Assembly: GCF_014205875.1 (NCBI RefSeq)
Contig: NZ_JACHEN010000001.1
Location: forward strand, 248,001 to 312,000
Length of the DNA: 64,000 nt
Source: Anaerosolibacter carboniphilus
Lineage (GTDB): Bacteria; Bacillota; Clostridia; Peptostreptococcales; Thermotaleaceae
Direction: 5' to 3'
The notes below the pieces were generated by a model. The model was given only the letters and a program-made list of their open reading frames with translations, did not search any database and had not been told where the DNA came from. Every line of letters starts with the position of its first letter. Position 1 is the stretch's first letter. The position numbers were made by a program, and so were the translations under genes. This document shows positions 52,158 to 61,061 of this stretch, piece after piece.

Positions 52158-54782
52158 ATGAGCAAATATGTATTATCTTTCAATGCGATCAGCGGTACTA
52201 ATTTGCCTGAAGTAGGGGGGAAAGGTGCTAATCTGGGAGAACTGTCAAGGATTGAAGGGATAGTGGTGCCAGAGGGGTTTTGTGTTACCACAGAGGCCTA
52301 CAAAAGAACTGTAGTGCATAACAGTGTGTTTAATGCATTATTGGATCAATTATCACTTCTCAAGGTGGATGACAGGGTTAAAATCAGCGAAATCAGTAAG
52401 AAGATTCGTACAATCATCGAAGAGGCAGAGATTGCAAAAGACATTGAGGGAGAGATCACTCGTTATCTCTCAAAGCTTGACGAAAGATATGCCTATGCTG
52501 TACGTTCCAGCGCTACAGCTGAAGATTTACCCTTGGCTTCCTTTGCGGGCCAGCAGGATACGTATTTGAACATCATGGGTAAGGCTGTTATCTTTCAGCA
52601 TATAAGAAAGTGTTGGGCATCGTTATTCACCGACCGCGCTGTGACCTATCGAATACAAAATGGTTTTGATCATCGGAAGGTTTATCTATCTGTTGTGATC
52701 CAACGGATGGTTTTTCCTCAGGCATCGGGAATTATGTTTACGGCAGACCCCGTCACGTTCAACCGAAAAGTACTGTCCATCGATGCAAGCTTTGGACTTG
52801 GGGAAGCACTGGTTTCTGGATTGGTGAATGCAGATATTTATAAGGTTCGGGAAGGGCGAATTCTTGACAGGAAGATAGCTACTAAGAAATTGGCTATTTA
52901 TGCATTACAAGCAGGGGGTACGGAGGAAAGGGAGATCGAGAGCGATCGGCAGAATGTGCAGACATTGACGGATGAGCAGATTTTACAGCTTGAGGCTATG
53001 GGTAGAAAGATTGAGGCACATTTTGGTCGTCCCCAAGATATAGAATGGTGTCTTGTTAAAAATACATTCTATATCGTTCAAAGCAGACCTATCACTACGC
53101 TATATCCCACACCAGCAAATGACGGAAAGAGCCGTGTCTATGCATCGATGGGTCATCTGCAGATGATGACAGAAGATATCAAACCATTAGGCATGTCTTT
53201 CATTCAGTTTTTATCATTTTGGTTTGGAGAGAATTTAAAGGCGGCCGGAGGAAGGCTTTTTATTGATGGAACCTATGACCTGTCCTCCCCAATAGGAAGG
53301 AAGATTTTGCTTGTGAGTACAGGAAAAGCCGATGTTTTGATGAAGAATGCCCTCACAAATTTAATGAAGCGTCAGGATTTTGTTAAATCGCTGCCTCGAG
53401 GCAAAGGATCCATCAATATGGGCACAGGGGCCTTCACTTGGGTGACACAGGCGATAAAAATCTACCGAAAAAATGACATAAGGATCATTGAAGACTTGAT
53501 TGCCCACAATGAAGAACTGATACAGGATATGAAGCAAAGGATCGAAAAAGTATCAGGTGATGCGCTGTTTGAATTCATTTTGAAGGATACAAAGGAATTA
53601 AAGGCAGTTTTGACAGGACCAGAAAATATGAGTGTGATGGTAGTCGGTGGCTTTGTATCGAGCTGGATCAATAAAAAAATGGAAAAGTGGCTGGGTGAAA
53701 AGAATGTAGTAGATATCCTTTCCAAATCAGTTCCTAACAATGTTACTTCAGAAATGGGCCTTGCTCTTTTAGATGTGTCGGATGTTGTTCGACAGTATCC
53801 GGCGGTGATTGAATATTTTCATCATGCCATGGACGAGACCTTTTTTGAGGATCTAGCTAAACTGGAAGGGGGCAATGCTGTAAGTGCTTCTATAAGGACG
53901 TATCTTGAAAAGTATGGTATGCGTTGTTCTGGCGAGATCGATATTACCAAAGCACGATGGAGTGAAAAGCCCACGGCCCTCATTCCAATGATTCTTAGCA
54001 ACATCAAAGGTTTTGAGCCGAATGCAAGCCATGTCAAATTTGAACAGGGACGGCTGGAAGCAGAGCAGAAGGAACGAGAGCTTATAAGTCGTTTAGAGGA
54101 ATTACCCGGCGGCAAGCAAAAAGCGAAAAAGGCCAAGAAGATGATTAGCGTTTTACGTAATTTTCTTGGTTTCAGGGAATATCCCAAGTATTCTTTTATA
54201 AAGCGCTTTCAAATTTATAAAAGTGCTTTAATGAATGAAGGTGTCAAGCTCGTGGAAAAAGGCATCATACGAGAGAAGGAGGACATTTATTATCTATCTT
54301 TTGAAGAGTTTAGGGAAGCCATTCGCACAAATCGGTTAGACTACAGCATCATAACGACGAGAAAAGAAGCGTATGAAGTCTATGAAAAACTGACACCACC
54401 TCGAGTGATGACATCGGAAGGTGAGATCATATCTGCTGAATATCACACCGGCAATATTCCTCAGGATGCTTTGGTAGGCATACCCGTTTCATCAGGTATT
54501 ATCGAGGGCCGGGCAAGGGTTGTTTTGAAGCTGGAAGACGCTAATATAGAGGAAGGCGATATACTGATAACATCATTTACAGATCCTAGCTGGACACCCC
54601 TGTTTGTGTCAGTTAAAGGCTTGGTAACTGAGGTAGGCGGGTTGATGACCCATGGTGCTGTCATTACTCGGGAATATGGCCTTCCAGGCGTAGTGGGAGT
54701 GGAGAACGCCACGAAGTTGATAAAAGATGGACAGCGAATTCGTGTAAATGGAACAGAAGGGTATGTAGAAATACTAGGTTAG
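52158..54782 (+). CDS. rifampin phosphotransferase-like enzyme (Rph family)
   Basis: 874 residues from the ATG at 52158 behind GAGAGGTGA, matching the usual Rph length of about 865. The ATP-grasp domain has VGGKGANLGELSRIEG, VPEGFCVTTEAYKRT, VRSSATAEDLPLASFAGQQD and TADPVT. The middle domain has YGMRCSGEIDITKARWSE. The C-terminal swivel domain has TEVGGLMTHGAVITREYG, with catalytic His832. These match rifampin phosphotransferases of Listeria and Bacillus (YvkC), which convert ATP and rifampin to phospho-rifampin, AMP and phosphate. Of the three copies in the window it is the best Rph candidate. Some homologues do not inactivate rifampin, so activity is not certain. Confidence 0.82.
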   Translation: MSKYVLSFNAISGTNLPEVGGKGANLGELSRIEGIVVPEGFCVTTEAYKRTVVHNSVFNALLDQLSLLKVDDRVKISEISKKIRTIIEEAEIAKDIEGEITRYLSKLDERYAYAVRSSATAEDLPLASFAGQQDTYLNIMGKAVIFQHIRKCWASLFTDRAVTYRIQNGFDHRKVYLSVVIQRMVFPQASGIMFTADPVTFNRKVLSIDASFGLGEALVSGLVNADIYKVREGRILDRKIATKKLAIYALQAGGTEEREIESDRQNVQTLTDEQILQLEAMGRKIEAHFGRPQDIEWCLVKNTFYIVQSRPITTLYPTPANDGKSRVYASMGHLQMMTEDIKPLGMSFIQFLSFWFGENLKAAGGRLFIDGTYDLSSPIGRKILLVSTGKADVLMKNALTNLMKRQDFVKSLPRGKGSINMGTGAFTWVTQAIKIYRKNDIRIIEDLIAHNEELIQDMKQRIEKVSGDALFEFILKDTKELKAVLTGPENMSVMVVGGFVSSWINKKMEKWLGEKNVVDILSKSVPNNVTSEMGLALLDVSDVVRQYPAVIEYFHHAMDETFFEDLAKLEGGNAVSASIRTYLEKYGMRCSGEIDITKARWSEKPTALIPMILSNIKGFEPNASHVKFEQGRLEAEQKERELISRLEELPGGKQKAKKAKKMISVLRNFLGFREYPKYSFIKRFQIYKSALMNEGVKLVEKGIIREKEDIYYLSFEEFREAIRTNRLDYSIITTRKEAYEVYEKLTPPRVMTSEGEIISAEYHTGNIPQDALVGIPVSSGIIEGRARVVLKLEDANIEEGDILITSFTDPSWTPLFVSVKGLVTEVGGLMTHGAVITREYGLPGVVGVENATKLIKDGQRIRVNGTEGYVEILG

Positions 54783-54812
54783 CTTCATGAAAAGAGAGAA
54801 GCGAAATTTCAT

Positions 54813-54926
54813 AAACCCCCTATGGTCTTTTCGAGTTTCAAATCTTGCAGGCCGCTTTTTCCTATATATCCCAAAAGAAAAGCGGCGCTGCAACTGAGCA
54901 GCAAGGATAACCATAGGGAGTTTTTT
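54813..54926 (+). terminator. large composite hairpin/terminator after the Rph gene
   Basis: The outer stem CCCTATGGT (54818-54826) with ACCATAGGG (54910-54918), extendable by AAAC/GTTT, ends in TTTTTT. Inside it is a second stem: TTGCAG (54845-54850) and CCGCTTTT (54852-54859) with AAAAGCGG (54878-54885) and CTGCAA (54888-54893). At about 110 nt it is larger than a plain terminator and could be a small RNA. Confidence 0.65.
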
Positions 54927-54971
54927 AATAATTTGCATTGTACTCGGACATGCAAGTTATTTATGAATGTG

Positions 54972-55634
54972 TTACCACTTTCGACCTAAACCAATTTTAC
55001 TATAATCTATGAGCTTTTTTTTGGCTGATAGATTATTTTCATTTGAAAGGCTGCTCCAGAGGTTTTCATAAAGCTGTTTTCTTATGCTGTTCATATCTAT
55101 GGACTTATAGACAAATGAAATAGCAATAAGTCCTTCAATTCGTGAAATAATGTCAATGATTGTGAGATCGGTATGGATCGTATCCTTTATTAAGCATTTT
55201 TGTTGACCTTCAACAATAATTTCTTTTAAGAAGCAGCTAATCTTTTTATAATATTCATCGATTCTATCAGAAAGTTCACTGAATCTATTTGCTGACATTT
55301 GGAAAAATAAAATTAAATTCACAGGAGCATCGAAGTCATATTCCAGTATCGTTGAAAGATTAGCGTTGAAGTCTAAAATGCATTCAAAAAATGACGCTAG
55401 CCTATCTTTTGGGTGGACAGAATTTGTGATGGAATGAGCGATCTGTTCCTCTAAATTGTTTAGGATTAAGTAAATACAGTCAAATAACAAATCTTCCTTA
55501 GATTTGAAATGATAATAAATCGATGGCTTCTTTATATTTACTTCATCTGCAATCATGCTCAAGGTGGTATTGTCATATCCTTGCGTTAAAAAAAGCTTTA
55601 ATGAGACCATCAATATTTTATCCTTTGTAGTCAT
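54972..55634 (-). CDS. TetR-family regulator beside the OPT transporter genes
   Basis: 220 residues. The N-terminus reads TTLSMIADEVNIKKPSIYYHF then KSKEDLL, a standard TetR helix-turn-helix. The ligand domain is not assignable. It is divergent from the first OPT gene; a 17-bp palindrome lies in the OPT leader (55754-55770), so repression of the transporter is plausible. Confidence 0.9.
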   Translation of the reverse strand: MTTKDKILMVSLKLFLTQGYDNTTLSMIADEVNIKKPSIYYHFKSKEDLLFDCIYLILNNLEEQIAHSITNSVHPKDRLASFFECILDFNANLSTILEYDFDAPVNLILFFQMSANRFSELSDRIDEYYKKISCFLKEIIVEGQQKCLIKDTIHTDLTIIDIISRIEGLIAISFVYKSIDMNSIRKQLYENLWSSLSNENNLSAKKKLIDYSKIGLGRKW

Positions 55635-55699
55635 ATGATCACCTACTCTCTGTTAAATAATATTATATCTCAAATTCCTTAAATGTACAAAAAATTGAT

Positions 55700-55728
55700 T
55701 TGTCACTGAAAGGTAAGTACTATATAAT
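55700..55728 (+). promoter_or_regulatory. promoter of OPT gene 1
   Basis: TTGTCA (55700-55705), 17-nt spacer, TATAAT (55723-55728), a near-consensus sigma-A promoter. Confidence 0.8.
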
Positions 55729-55753
55729 AAAATGGGTGATATTAAGAATATAC

Positions 55754-55770
55754 AAGTATTTCAAATACTT
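55754..55770 (+). promoter_or_regulatory. probable operator in the OPT gene 1 leader
   Basis: AAGTATTTCAAATACTT is a perfect 17-bp palindrome with a single central base, about 20 nt after the predicted start of transcription. It would suit the divergent TetR protein. Confidence 0.6.
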
Positions 55771-55789
55771 TCGTGCAGGGGGAGAAGAA

Positions 55790-57679
55790 ATGAAGGCGGA
55801 GAATCATGATTCTTTTAAACCCTTTATAGCAGCAGAAAAAATGCTCCCAGAACTGACGCTTACATCTGTTATTTCGGGAATCCTGTTGGCAATCATATTT
55901 GGTGTCGTAAATGCATATTTAGGATTAAAAGTGGGCATGACCATAAGTGCTTCAATACCTGCAGCCGTTGTTTCAATGAGCTTGACCAGGATCATTATGA
56001 AGCGGAATTCCATATTAGAGAATAATATCGTTCAGACCATCGGTTCCGCAGGAGAATCCTTAGCTGCAGGAGTTATATTTACCATTCCTGCCATGTTTTT
56101 ATGGACAAACTCAGCGGAGGGGATTAGTCCAAGTGCCGGATTTATTACATTGATTGCTTTGTTAGGTGGAATATTAGGTGTTATGTTTATGATTCCCTTG
56201 AGAAAAGCAATTATTGTAAAGGAACATGGACATCTGCCATATCCTGAGGGGGCCGCCTGTGCGGATGTGCTCTTGGCAGGTGAAGAAGGTGGAGACAAGG
56301 CTAAGGCAACATTTGCAGGAATGGGTCTGGGTGCAATATATAAGTTTTTGGCAGATGGACTGAATCTCTTTCCATCAAAGCTGGAGTTTCATATAAAGAA
56401 TTTACTAATAGGTGGAGAGGCATTGCCGGCACTTTTAGGTGTTGGTTTTATTGTAGGAAAAAGAATTGCAGGGTTTATGCTGGCGGGGTCATTCTTGGGA
56501 TGGTTCGTTATCATTCCTATCATATTTGTTTTTGGGGCGAATAGCAATGCCGTCATATTTCCAGCTTCAGTTCCTGTAAGTCAGCTTACAAATTGGGACA
56601 TATGGAATTATTACATAAGGTATATAGGTGCAGGAGCAGTAGCTTTAGGCGGTATGCTTAGTCTTATAAAATCCATCCCCATCATCTTTGAAACTTTTGT
56701 CGAGATTATAAGAGATTATAAAGAAATCAGAGGCAGTAAAAGCGCCCTTCGTACAGAAAAAGATATCCCAATGTATATAGTGGGCATAACCATAGCATTT
56801 ATTGTGCTTATCGTAGCCATCTTACCATCTATCAAGATCGGAATAGCAGGCGCATTCATCATTGTGATTTTTGGATTTTTTTTCTCAACCGTATCATCAA
56901 GAATCGTTGGACTGATTGGAAGCTCTTCCAACCCCATTTCAGGTATGACAATCGCTACACTGATTATTGCATCTTTGGTTTTTAAAATGATAAGGGGTGC
57001 AGGAACGGAGACAATATTCACCATATTGACGGTTGGTTCCATCATATGTATTGTAATAGCTGTGGCCGGGGATACATCTCAGGATCTTAAAACAGGATTT
57101 TTAGTAGGTGCCACCCCTTATAAACAGCAAATCGGAGAGATCATTGGCGTTATTACAACTGCTCTCGTGCTGGGTGGTGTATTAATTTTATTGAATAAAG
57201 CATGGGGATTTGGTTCATCAGATCTTCCCACGCCCCAAGCAACGCTGGTAAAGTTAGTGGTAGAAGGTGTTATGCAAGGAAATCTACCATGGTCTTTAAT
57301 ATTCATAGGGATAGGGATTGGTATGGTCATAGAACTTCTTGAGCTCCCTATTCTTCCAATTGCAATCGGATTGTATCTGCCAATACATCTTACAACCACT
57401 ATCTTTATTGGTGGACTTGTCCGAGGAATTTTGGATATAGACTTTATCAATTTTAATGATTTTGAAAGACAAGAAAAAATCGGATCGGGTATTTTATACG
57501 CATCTGGCCTTATTGCTGGAGAAGGAATCGTTGGTGTTATACTGGCATTACTGTCGGTACTAAATATCGACACTACCATAGGCTTGAGCGTAGGTGGTAT
57601 AGGGACGATTATTCTATTTTCATTCCTAGTGTATATGTTAATCAAATGGTCTGTGCTTAAAAAAATAGAGGAATATTAG
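55790..57679 (+). CDS. OPT-family oligopeptide transporter, copy 1
   Basis: 629 residues, about 15 membrane segments. OPT family motifs are NAYLGLKVGMTISASIPAAV, QTIGSAGESLAAG and KEHGHLPYPEGAACADVLLAG, then GSSSNPISGMTIATL in the second half. These proteins take up peptides or peptide-like chelators using the proton gradient. The frame is open back to 55700, but that stretch is the promoter itself; the ATG at 55790 has GGGGGAGAAG upstream. It pairs with a second copy downstream and with a dipeptidase gene. Confidence 0.92.
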   Translation: MKAENHDSFKPFIAAEKMLPELTLTSVISGILLAIIFGVVNAYLGLKVGMTISASIPAAVVSMSLTRIIMKRNSILENNIVQTIGSAGESLAAGVIFTIPAMFLWTNSAEGISPSAGFITLIALLGGILGVMFMIPLRKAIIVKEHGHLPYPEGAACADVLLAGEEGGDKAKATFAGMGLGAIYKFLADGLNLFPSKLEFHIKNLLIGGEALPALLGVGFIVGKRIAGFMLAGSFLGWFVIIPIIFVFGANSNAVIFPASVPVSQLTNWDIWNYYIRYIGAGAVALGGMLSLIKSIPIIFETFVEIIRDYKEIRGSKSALRTEKDIPMYIVGITIAFIVLIVAILPSIKIGIAGAFIIVIFGFFFSTVSSRIVGLIGSSSNPISGMTIATLIIASLVFKMIRGAGTETIFTILTVGSIICIVIAVAGDTSQDLKTGFLVGATPYKQQIGEIIGVITTALVLGGVLILLNKAWGFGSSDLPTPQATLVKLVVEGVMQGNLPWSLIFIGIGIGMVIELLELPILPIAIGLYLPIHLTTTIFIGGLVRGILDIDFINFNDFERQEKIGSGILYASGLIAGEGIVGVILALLSVLNIDTTIGLSVGGIGTIILFSFLVYMLIKWSVLKKIEEY

Positions 57680-57695
57680 TGATTGATTTAAAAAG

Positions 57696-57737
57696 AGAGT
57701 GGTCTAAGCTGAATGGAGCTAGTAGACTACTCTTTTT
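57696..57737 (+). terminator. terminator after OPT gene 1
   Basis: AGAGTGGTCTA (57696-57706) pairs with TAGACTACTCT (57723-57733), 11 bp with one G-U, then TTTTT. Confidence 0.8.
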
Positions 57738-57739
57738 AT

Positions 57740-58105
57740 ATGCTTTCAGAAATTTACTAGAAGAACGGGAAAGGAATATGAAAATATTTAATCTGAATGA
57801 TCTAAGTACATAGATTATTTAGCAAAAGATAAATATTACAACAATTTAATACTATTAATAAATATTTATTTATATGTATATTTATTAGATATTGTCATTA
57901 AATTTCTATAGAACGCTGGTAGGTAAGATGGGATCAAATAAATAAATGATTACTGGGTTGTATAAAATTGTGTGGAACATCCTGTTTACAACAGTATACC
58001 GCCCGTTAGGCAAGGGAGAAACCTCTTTACCTAACGGGTGGAAGATGTGAAAATAAGCGATTGGATCTATTGAATATCCATTCGGAAACAAGGGGAAATG
58101 CTAGT
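57740..58105. other. gene-free spacer with a stable hairpin
   Basis: A+T-rich. Its main feature is CCGCCCGTTAGG (57999-58010) pairing with CCTAACGGGTGG (58030-58041), 12 bp with one G-U and no T-run on either side. I see no gene or known RNA family. Confidence 0.45.
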
Positions 58106-58134
58106 TTGACTTTCTAAAAAAACCTATCTATAAT
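58106..58134 (+). promoter_or_regulatory. promoter of OPT gene 2
   Basis: TTGACT (58106-58111), 17-nt spacer, TATAAT (58129-58134). The transcript would have an untranslated leader of about 170 nt. Confidence 0.8.
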
Positions 58135-58140
58135 TACTAT

Positions 58141-58311
58141 CAAGGTCGCGCGTCCTTAGCAAATTGTGTATATGCACAGCTATCTTTATAAAATTCTGAA
58201 GATTTTAAAAGATAGGAAAAATAGAATATTTATAAATTCTGATATTGATATGAATCCTAGGTACTTATCAAACGGCAGTTAGAACGATTACACAATAAGG
58301 AGGGTTATCAT
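58141..58311 (+). other. structured 5' leader of OPT gene 2
   Basis: Contains a hairpin CTATCTTT-A-TAAAAT (58180-58194) with ATTTTA-AAAGATAG (58202-58215) and smaller stems before it (AAGG/CCTT and a TGTG/CACA pairing). It does not match a riboswitch class I know. There is no terminator, so any control would be at translation or RNA stability. Confidence 0.4.
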
Positions 58312-60213
58312 ATGTCTAACGGCAGTTCAGCAAAGGAATTTAAGCCTTTTATTTCTGCTGACAAAATTTTACCAGAATTCACTGCAACATCAATTATACT
58401 AGGTATTATCTTATCTATCGTATTCGGTGCTGCTAATGCATATTTAGGTTTAAAGGTTGGTATGACCATTAGTGCATCTATACCAGCTGCTGTAATTTCA
58501 ATGGGTCTAATCAGGGGAGTATTGAAAAAAGAATCCATCCTTGAAAACAACATGGTACAAACCATAGGTTCTGCCGGAGAATCATTGGCAGCAGGAGCAA
58601 TTTTTACATTGCCAGCATTATATATATGGACAAAAGAATGGAATATGGGTTCACCAAATCTATTTACAATCACAGCAATTGCCCTTTGCGGCGGTATTTT
58701 AGGGGTATTATTCATGGTACCTTTGAGAAAAGCTTTAATTGTAAAAGAGCATGGCGTATTACCTTATCCAGAGGGAACTGCTTGTGCAGAGGTTCTTCTA
58801 GCTGGAGAAGAAGGTGGAGACAAAGCCAAAGTAACATTCACTGGTCTAGGATTGGGTGCACTTTATAAATTTATTGCTGATGGTCTTAAGTTATTCCCAA
58901 GTGAAATTGAAACGACTATTCCTGGATATAAGGGAGCAGCCATCGGAGCAGATGTTCTGCCAGCGTTATTAGGTGTTGGCTTTATTATTGGACCTACAAT
59001 CTCTGCTTACATGTTAGCTGGTGCTGTATTAGGTTGGTTTGGTCTCATTCCTTTGATTTCTAATATCGGTAGTATGGGTGAAGTAATCATGTATCCAGCT
59101 TCCGTTCCTATCAGCGAATTAGATCACTGGGGAATTTGGAACTATTATATAAGATACGTTGGTGCTGGTGCCGTTGCATTTGGAGGAATTTTCAGCCTTA
59201 TAAAATCTTTACCTCTAATTGTACAAACATTTAGAGATGCTATGAAGGATTATTCAGGCAGTACGAAAGGAACGAGCAGCTTAAGAACGGATTCAGATCT
59301 TTCTATGAAGGTCATTTTAATAGGTGTTTTAGTAGTAATTCTTGCTATGATGATGTTGCCGATTATCCCAGTTGGATTTGCTGGTGCGTTGATGATTGCT
59401 GTATTTGGTTTCTTCTTCGCAACGGTTTCATCAAGAATCGTTGGTTTGGTAGGAAGTTCATCAAACCCAGTATCTGGTATGACAATTGCCACATTAATTA
59501 TTACTGCCATCATATTTAAAGCAACAGGTAATGACGGTCCAGAAGGTATGATCGCAACATTAACTGTCGGTGCAATCATATGTATCATTGCAGCAATGGC
59601 TGGTGATACATCCCAAGACTTAAAAACTGGTTTTCTAGTGGGTGCTACGCCTAAGAAACAGCAAATTGGTGAGTTGATTGGTGCACTTGTAGCTGCTTTT
59701 GCGATTGGAGGCGTGCTTACTTTATTAAATAGTGCTTGGGGATTTGGTTCATCAGAACTACCTGCACCACAGGCTACGTTGATGAGATTGGTAATTGAGG
59801 GTGTAATGGGTGGAAACCTTCCTTGGGCATTAGTATTCACAGGTGTGGGTATTGGTATAACTGTTGAATTGCTAGGATTACCAGTGCTACCGATTGCCAT
59901 TGGATTATACTTGCCGATTCACCTAAGTACACCGATCATGGTTGGTGGTGTGATTAGAGGTATATTAGACAAGAGACTTGAGAAATCAAATAATCAGTCA
60001 GAAATCAAAGAGAAGATTGATTCAGGTATTCTTTATGCTTCTGGTTTGATTGCTGGAGAAGGTTTGGTAGGAATTTTACTTGCTGTATTTGCAGTAGGTG
60101 GATTGAATGTAGCATTAGGAATCAATTTGGGACAGATCGGTGCTTTAGCATTCTTCGGGCTGCTAACATATACGCTAGTAAACTACTCTATATTTAAAAA
60201 GGTCTCAAAATAA
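58312..60213 (+). CDS. OPT-family oligopeptide transporter, copy 2
   Basis: 633 residues with about 15 membrane segments. It closely resembles copy 1 (NAYLGLKVGMTISASIPAAV is identical, and QTIGSAGESLAAGA and KEHGVLPYPEGTACAEVLLAG match). The start ATG has AAGGAGG at good spacing. Copy 2 has its own promoter and long leader, so the tandem pair is probably regulated separately. It is the first gene of a probable operon with PqqD-like, small membrane protein and dipeptidase genes. Confidence 0.92.
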   Translation: MSNGSSAKEFKPFISADKILPEFTATSIILGIILSIVFGAANAYLGLKVGMTISASIPAAVISMGLIRGVLKKESILENNMVQTIGSAGESLAAGAIFTLPALYIWTKEWNMGSPNLFTITAIALCGGILGVLFMVPLRKALIVKEHGVLPYPEGTACAEVLLAGEEGGDKAKVTFTGLGLGALYKFIADGLKLFPSEIETTIPGYKGAAIGADVLPALLGVGFIIGPTISAYMLAGAVLGWFGLIPLISNIGSMGEVIMYPASVPISELDHWGIWNYYIRYVGAGAVAFGGIFSLIKSLPLIVQTFRDAMKDYSGSTKGTSSLRTDSDLSMKVILIGVLVVILAMMMLPIIPVGFAGALMIAVFGFFFATVSSRIVGLVGSSSNPVSGMTIATLIITAIIFKATGNDGPEGMIATLTVGAIICIIAAMAGDTSQDLKTGFLVGATPKKQQIGELIGALVAAFAIGGVLTLLNSAWGFGSSELPAPQATLMRLVIEGVMGGNLPWALVFTGVGIGITVELLGLPVLPIAIGLYLPIHLSTPIMVGGVIRGILDKRLEKSNNQSEIKEKIDSGILYASGLIAGEGLVGILLAVFAVGGLNVALGINLGQIGALAFFGLLTYTLVNYSIFKKVSK

Positions 60214-60301
60214 TGAAAAGAAATATTTTTAAATAGCAATATCCAATATAGGAGAAGATATTTTTATAATATCTTCTCCCAAATATTATTGAGGTGTAGC
60301 C

Positions 60302-60652
60302 ATGAAAAGAAAGATAAAAAAAGATGACAATTTTTTGGAATTAGTGCCTAAAAAGTCGAAAAAGATTCAATGGATTGAGCTGGAAAATGGAAATGTACAA
60401 ATCATTATTCCTAGAGACGGTATACTAGATAAAATCGTAAGAGCATTTTTTAAGACGCCAGAAGTGATGAGAATAGATTTGGATAAGTATGGAAGCTGTA
60501 TTTGGAAGGCAATAGATGACAAAAAAAATATTGAAGCTGTTGGTCAAATTCTAAAAAGAGAATTTGGAGATGAGATAGAACCTTTTTATCAAAGATTTGG
60601 GACTTATATTAATATTTTAAGAAATAATCATTTTATTACTCTTGAAAAATAA
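60302..60652 (+). CDS. PqqD-family (RRE-like) small protein
   Basis: 116 residues. After a basic N-terminus the sequence follows the PqqD pattern: paired beta strands WIELENGNVQIIIPRDG, then LDKYGSCIWKAIDD, IEAVGQILKREFGDEIEPF and YINILRNNHFITLE. PqqD proteins are RiPP recognition elements that bind leader peptides. No radical SAM, cyclase or precursor gene is nearby. Orphan members occur in other Firmicutes with unknown function. Located between OPT gene 2 and a dipeptidase gene, it may bind peptides; that is inference. Confidence 0.75.
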   Translation: MKRKIKKDDNFLELVPKKSKKIQWIELENGNVQIIIPRDGILDKIVRAFFKTPEVMRIDLDKYGSCIWKAIDDKKNIEAVGQILKREFGDEIEPFYQRFGTYINILRNNHFITLEK

Positions 60653-60702
60653 GACCGTAGTGGTATGTTTTATATGAGATGATAGGAAAGGCAAGTGATT
60701 GC

Positions 60703-61056
60703 ATGACCAAGTTTATTTTTGAAGTATTATTTTTTGCCATTACGATTACTTTTCTATTGGCATGGGGTTACGTAAAAAAGCAAAGAAAAGCAGAAGCCTT
60801 GATAGATAAGTTATATGAAAACTGCGAAGATAAAATACTAAGAGAGTTTGAGCATAAGGAAGCTTTATCAGAAAAAGAGATCAAAAATGTGATTGAAGGG
60901 ACAAAGGCATCGCTGTTTTGGAGTAAGAATAAGGTGATTGTTCAAGACGCAAACCTTGTCATTGATACAATTATAGAGCGAATGAAGAAAAAAGAGCTGA
61001 TCCTTGAAGAAAAGTCAAGTAAGAGAAACACATATAGGCTAAAAAAGGGGAGTTGA
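60703..61056 (+). CDS. uncharacterised small membrane-anchored protein
   Basis: 117 residues from the ATG at 60703, 11 nt after AGGAAAGG; an in-frame ATG at 60679 lacks a site. One N-terminal membrane segment (about 4-21) is followed by a charged helical cytoplasmic region ending in IDTIIERMKKKELILEEKS and a basic tail, which could be a winged-helix-like fold. I do not recognise the family. It ends directly before the dipeptidase gene, so the two are probably co-translated. Confidence 0.65.
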   Translation: MTKFIFEVLFFAITITFLLAWGYVKKQRKAEALIDKLYENCEDKILREFEHKEALSEKEIKNVIEGTKASLFWSKNKVIVQDANLVIDTIIERMKKKELILEEKSSKRNTYRLKKGS

Positions 61057-61061
61057 TTACT

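Noticed and set aside
57999-58041. Terminator call for the CCGCCCGTTAGG hairpin
   Set aside because: The stem is stable but no T-run follows on either strand, and a proper terminator for OPT gene 1 already exists at 57696-57737.
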